DNA of 6,646 bases from the NCBI GenBank assembly GCA_031266255.1, contig JAISBK010000145.1:1-6646 (forward strand). Reading direction: 5' to 3'. The notes under the pieces were generated by a model that was not told where the DNA came from, did not search any database, and was given only the letters and a program-made list of their open reading frames with translations. The stretch is from Treponema sp. (GTDB taxonomy: Bacteria; Spirochaetota; Spirochaetia; Treponematales; Breznakiellaceae). Made by a program: the position numbers and the translations under genes. Shown here piece after piece: positions 4,658 to 6,646 of the stretch (the first letter of the stretch is position 1; every line of letters starts with the position of its first letter).

Positions 4658-6349
4658 TTAATCAAACAGTTCATTTTTTATAAAATCAATAATTGTATGA
4701 CAAAAACGGTTTTCTCTTTTTTCAATATCGCTTTTAACCCAATCATTTTGTTTTAACTTGCTTAACTCTATAACATTTGCAATTTCTGACTTTTCATACT
4801 TTTCTTTCTTCTTACCAAAATAACCGTTACCAGCCTGAATATTTAATTTTTGTTCAAATACAACTTTATTACCGTACAATTCAAAATATTCTTCTGCTTC
4901 TTCTTCGTTCAAACCATTATAGTTTGTATTTTGCCATTTCTTGGGGAATATATGCTCAATCTGAAAATTTTCAATAATAAGCGATTTTTGTTTTTTATTT
5001 AAATACGCATCCAAGAGCAATAGTGCCTTAGCTAATCTTGGAGATGTATATTCTTGTAATCTTTGGTTTACGTTATCAATTGTAAAGTCAGGTTTAAATT
5101 TTGGATCATTCTTTTTATCTATCGAAATATAGGCATTATAGATATCATCGCGAATTGCATTAATTGTAGGCGTAATAATAAACTTTCCAAAAAGAAAAGC
5201 AATCTCTTTTTTGAGTAAACTGCAAAGATTTACGCTAAAATCTTTGCTGCTATTATTCTTCAAAAAGAAAACGTTGACTGGATATTTCCAATATTCATTT
5301 GGATAGCAGGTCAGACAATGCAACCATTTCATAGCTTCTTCTGGGATGATATATCCTTCAGAGCTTGAATCTTCCCGGTAAACGACATACCACCAGAAAT
5401 TGGCAAGACTTATTAACTCCTGTAGGATATTTTTTGTTTTGAGATATGCATATTGCCTATCGGCATAAAACCTTCTCAAACCTATTTCACGTTTATTATT
5501 ATTCTCTCGTGCGCGTATAACATGCATATAATATCTAAATATCCCATCGACACCTATTCCGACCACGTTACTTGTTTCTGTCAATTCGTTCCAAGTTTTT
5601 GTAAAAATCTGTTGTTCCTTTTTTGTTTTATAGCTTCGGTACATTTTCGCTTTAAATATATCAGAATCTGAAAGTGGCTCTCCCCTATCATTCAATGTTG
5701 AGAATATAGTTAATGCAGTATCTTCGGCATCACATTCAATCGGAAGAACAATACATCTATTCAAAATGAATATACATAATTTTTCCCATTTCATTGGAAA
5801 ATTCTTGGCATATTCATCACTTTGCTCCGTGAAATACCTATAGTTTGTAGAGTACTTATCCCGTGCTTCTTCATCATAATCACCAGTTTTAAGAATTTTG
5901 TGAAATATTTCTATTTCTGATTCAGTGGCTACTTTTGACTCTATATGAATCAACGAGTAATCTGTTATCTCCTGGGTAATCTCATCTGTATCCCAGATAC
6001 ATGGAGCTATTTGATTTTTTAATCCAATTACATTTCTAGAATTTTGATCTGAATTTTCAAGTTTTTTATACAAGGCTCTCAATAAAAGAAAAAATGAAGT
6101 CAATCTTTGCTGGCCATCAATAACTTCAAGATTATCCTTGCTGTTCTTAAACGTAACAATTGTTCCAAAAAAATATTCATTAGGTGATTCAGAATTATCC
6201 ACAATATCGTTCCACATTGCTTCACAATGATCCAAACCCCATGCGTAGGGCCGTTGATAGTCTGGAATTATATATTTATGATTTTTAATATCTCTAAAAA
6301 GCACCGCTATGCTTTTTTTGTTTATTGTTAAACTTGTTCCATTTGCCAT
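4658..6349 (-). CDS. DUF262 + DUF1524 (HNH) protein, GmrSD/SspE-like, likely anti-phage
   Basis: The 563-residue product has the DUF262 (GmrSD N-terminal) signature IPDYQRPYAW (28-37), DGQQRLT (78-84) and FSTLNDRGEPLSDSD (216-230), then a long helical middle. The C-terminal DUF1524 nuclease-like region has IEHIFPKKW (464-472), a YGNK segment (492-495) and GYFGKKKEKYEKS (509-521). In characterised relatives (GmrSD, BrxU, SspE) DUF262 binds or hydrolyses nucleotide and the HNH-type domain cuts or nicks modified or phage DNA; cytoplasmic restriction is inferred here. The His of the EH motif is present, but the third element is less canonical, so nuclease activity is likely, not certain. ATG 6349 is chosen because GGAGAA lies seven bases upstream; the ATG at 6400 falls inside the promoter. 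AT-rich composition and lack of partner genes suggest transfer as a stand-alone system. Confidence 0.88.
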   Translation of the reverse strand: MANGTSLTINKKSIAVLFRDIKNHKYIIPDYQRPYAWGLDHCEAMWNDIVDNSESPNEYFFGTIVTFKNSKDNLEVIDGQQRLTSFFLLLRALYKKLENSDQNSRNVIGLKNQIAPCIWDTDEITQEITDYSLIHIESKVATESEIEIFHKILKTGDYDEEARDKYSTNYRYFTEQSDEYAKNFPMKWEKLCIFILNRCIVLPIECDAEDTALTIFSTLNDRGEPLSDSDIFKAKMYRSYKTKKEQQIFTKTWNELTETSNVVGIGVDGIFRYYMHVIRARENNNKREIGLRRFYADRQYAYLKTKNILQELISLANFWWYVVYREDSSSEGYIIPEEAMKWLHCLTCYPNEYWKYPVNVFFLKNNSSKDFSVNLCSLLKKEIAFLFGKFIITPTINAIRDDIYNAYISIDKKNDPKFKPDFTIDNVNQRLQEYTSPRLAKALLLLDAYLNKKQKSLIIENFQIEHIFPKKWQNTNYNGLNEEEAEEYFELYGNKVVFEQKLNIQAGNGYFGKKKEKYEKSEIANVIELSKLKQNDWVKSDIEKRENRFCHTIIDFIKNELFD

Positions 6350-6390
6350 AAAAATTCTCCGTTTAAGTATATCGTCGATAAAATATAAGT

Positions 6391-6419
6391 ATTTTAACAT
6401 TTTCTAAAGATTATGTCAA
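6391..6419 (-). promoter_or_regulatory. Near-consensus promoter of the DUF262 gene
   Basis: On the - strand TTGACA (6419-6414) is a perfect -35 box, followed by a 17-base spacer and TAAAAT (6396-6391), five of six matches to the -10 consensus. Start would be near 6384, leaving about 35 bases of leader with GGAG before ATG 6349. The -35 box lies inside the right inverted repeat, so the element would carry its promoter wherever it lands. Confidence 0.72.
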
Positions 6420-6439
6420 TGCCCTATAATCGCATAACG
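6412..6439 (-). repeat. Right inverted repeat of the insert
   Basis: Read on the - strand it begins CGTTATGC, contains TAGGGCATT and ends GACATA, mirroring the left repeat (22 of 28 aligned columns, one gap). It overlaps the -35 box of the DUF262 promoter. Confidence 0.62.
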
Positions 6440-6646
6440 CTCCGGATGTTTACAATGAATGGTCTGGAACGATAGACGAACTGGGCAAGAAGAAAGAAGA
6501 CTGGGAAAAGCGGATGGAAAAATTGATAGCGCAACATATAGAGCTGGACAAGGAGGGGGTGGAAGTGATAATACCGGACCAGCAATTCCGGAAGCGGGAC
6601 GTACAATTTGAGGGGCGGAAATGTCATGGCGGGAAGGGACGATTTA
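6430..6646 (+). CDS. Unrecognised partial ORF, open at right edge and probably 5'-truncated
   Basis: After a TAA at 6427-6429 this frame stays open to the window end (72 codons). It reads ...APDVYNEWSGTIDEL followed by a charged stretch KKKEDWEKRMEKL and ...EVIIPDQQFRKRDVQFEGRK. Composition is GC-richer than the adjacent insert and resembles host coding DNA, and the Lys/Glu-rich part looks helical, perhaps coiled coil. The first in-frame ATG is at 6514, in the middle of the coding-like sequence and with only a weak GGGAAAAG before it, so the true start is probably missing. The coding-like part begins just where the right inverted repeat ends, which suggests that the insertion removed or separated the 5' end. 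I do not recognise the family. Confidence 0.45.

Larger units (their letters stand above)
4629..6439. mobile_element. Putative non-autonomous element: inverted repeats around a DUF262 gene
   Basis: About 1.8 kb of strongly AT-rich DNA is inserted in GC-richer surroundings. Its ends are imperfect inverted repeats (4629-4655 and 6412-6439), and it contains a single gene with its own promoter. There is no transposase, integrase or recombinase, so if mobile it would depend on enzymes supplied elsewhere. No convincing target-site duplication is seen; a 2-base CG is the most one could argue for if the repeats begin one dinucleotide further in. Integron-cassette excision was considered because the ends resemble GTTRRRY sites, but no full attC is present. 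The family is unknown. Confidence 0.55.

Noticed and set aside
4777..4977. Small + strand frames within the DUF262 gene (also 5453-5671)
   Set aside because: Low-complexity translations antisense to a conserved protein, with no convincing start signals.
6350..6400. DUF262 start at ATG 6400 (17 extra residues)
   Set aside because: The ATG lies between the -35 and -10 boxes of the predicted promoter, upstream of the transcript start. ATG 6349 has GGAGAA seven bases away.
4629..6439. The insert as an integron gene cassette (GTTAGGC/GCCTAAC and GTTATGC resemble attC core sites)
   Set aside because: A full attC needs paired RYYYAAC and GTTRRRY with an imperfect palindrome 57-141 bases long. I find no partner core site within about 140 bases on either side, and the two ends are in inverted orientation. 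No intI is in the window.
6424..6627. - strand frame of 67 codons at the right edge
   Set aside because: It begins within the coding-like + strand ORF and gives a Pro/Phe/Leu-rich translation typical of an antisense shadow; the + strand frame has the more protein-like composition.
1..6646. CRISPR arrays, tRNA or rRNA genes
   Set aside because: No regularly spaced direct repeats, cloverleaf-like segments or rRNA-like stretches were seen on either strand.

Overview
The window carries most of a bacterial histidine-biosynthesis operon on the + strand (about 140-4530), followed by an AT-rich insert (about 4629-6439) with a DUF262/DUF1524 gene on the - strand, and a piece of an unrecognised + strand reading frame at the right edge. 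The host DNA is moderately GC-rich (one sampled 60-base line of hisF is about 63% GC, two sampled lines of the insert about 27-33%). Gene content does not fix the species. A Treponema-like spirochaete is my guess, held weakly.

Layout. Positions 1-125 are a decayed partial copy of the start of hisG, about 88% identical to bases 334-450. Next come a sigma70-type promoter (142-170), a 38-codon leader ORF (178-294) that begins MYRIQILHQHHPY and strongly recalls the enterobacterial his leader peptide, and a perfect hairpin with a U-run (253-276) just ahead of hisG. These make a complete candidate his attenuator, and the leader AUG falls at the predicted transcription start. The genes then run hisG (297), hisB (1168), hisH (1770), hisF (2407) and a hisA-hisI-hisE fusion (3198-4511), tightly spaced or overlapping, and end in a terminator that includes the last stop codon.

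Together they cover PRPP + ATP to imidazole-acetol phosphate: HisG (step 1), HisE, HisI and HisA on one chain (steps 2-4), HisH/HisF (step 5) and HisB dehydratase (step 6). hisC, hisN (phosphatase) and hisD are not in the window.

The insert is bounded by imperfect inverted repeats of 27/28 bp (22 of 28 aligned positions identical). It contains one gene, a DUF262 + DUF1524/HNH protein of the GmrSD/SspE-like type IV restriction or anti-phage group, with its own near-consensus promoter whose -35 box lies in the right repeat. No transposase is present. It looks like a non-autonomous mobile cassette carrying a defence gene. Removing it repeat-to-repeat joins open + strand frames on both sides in phase, which suggests it may have split a gene.
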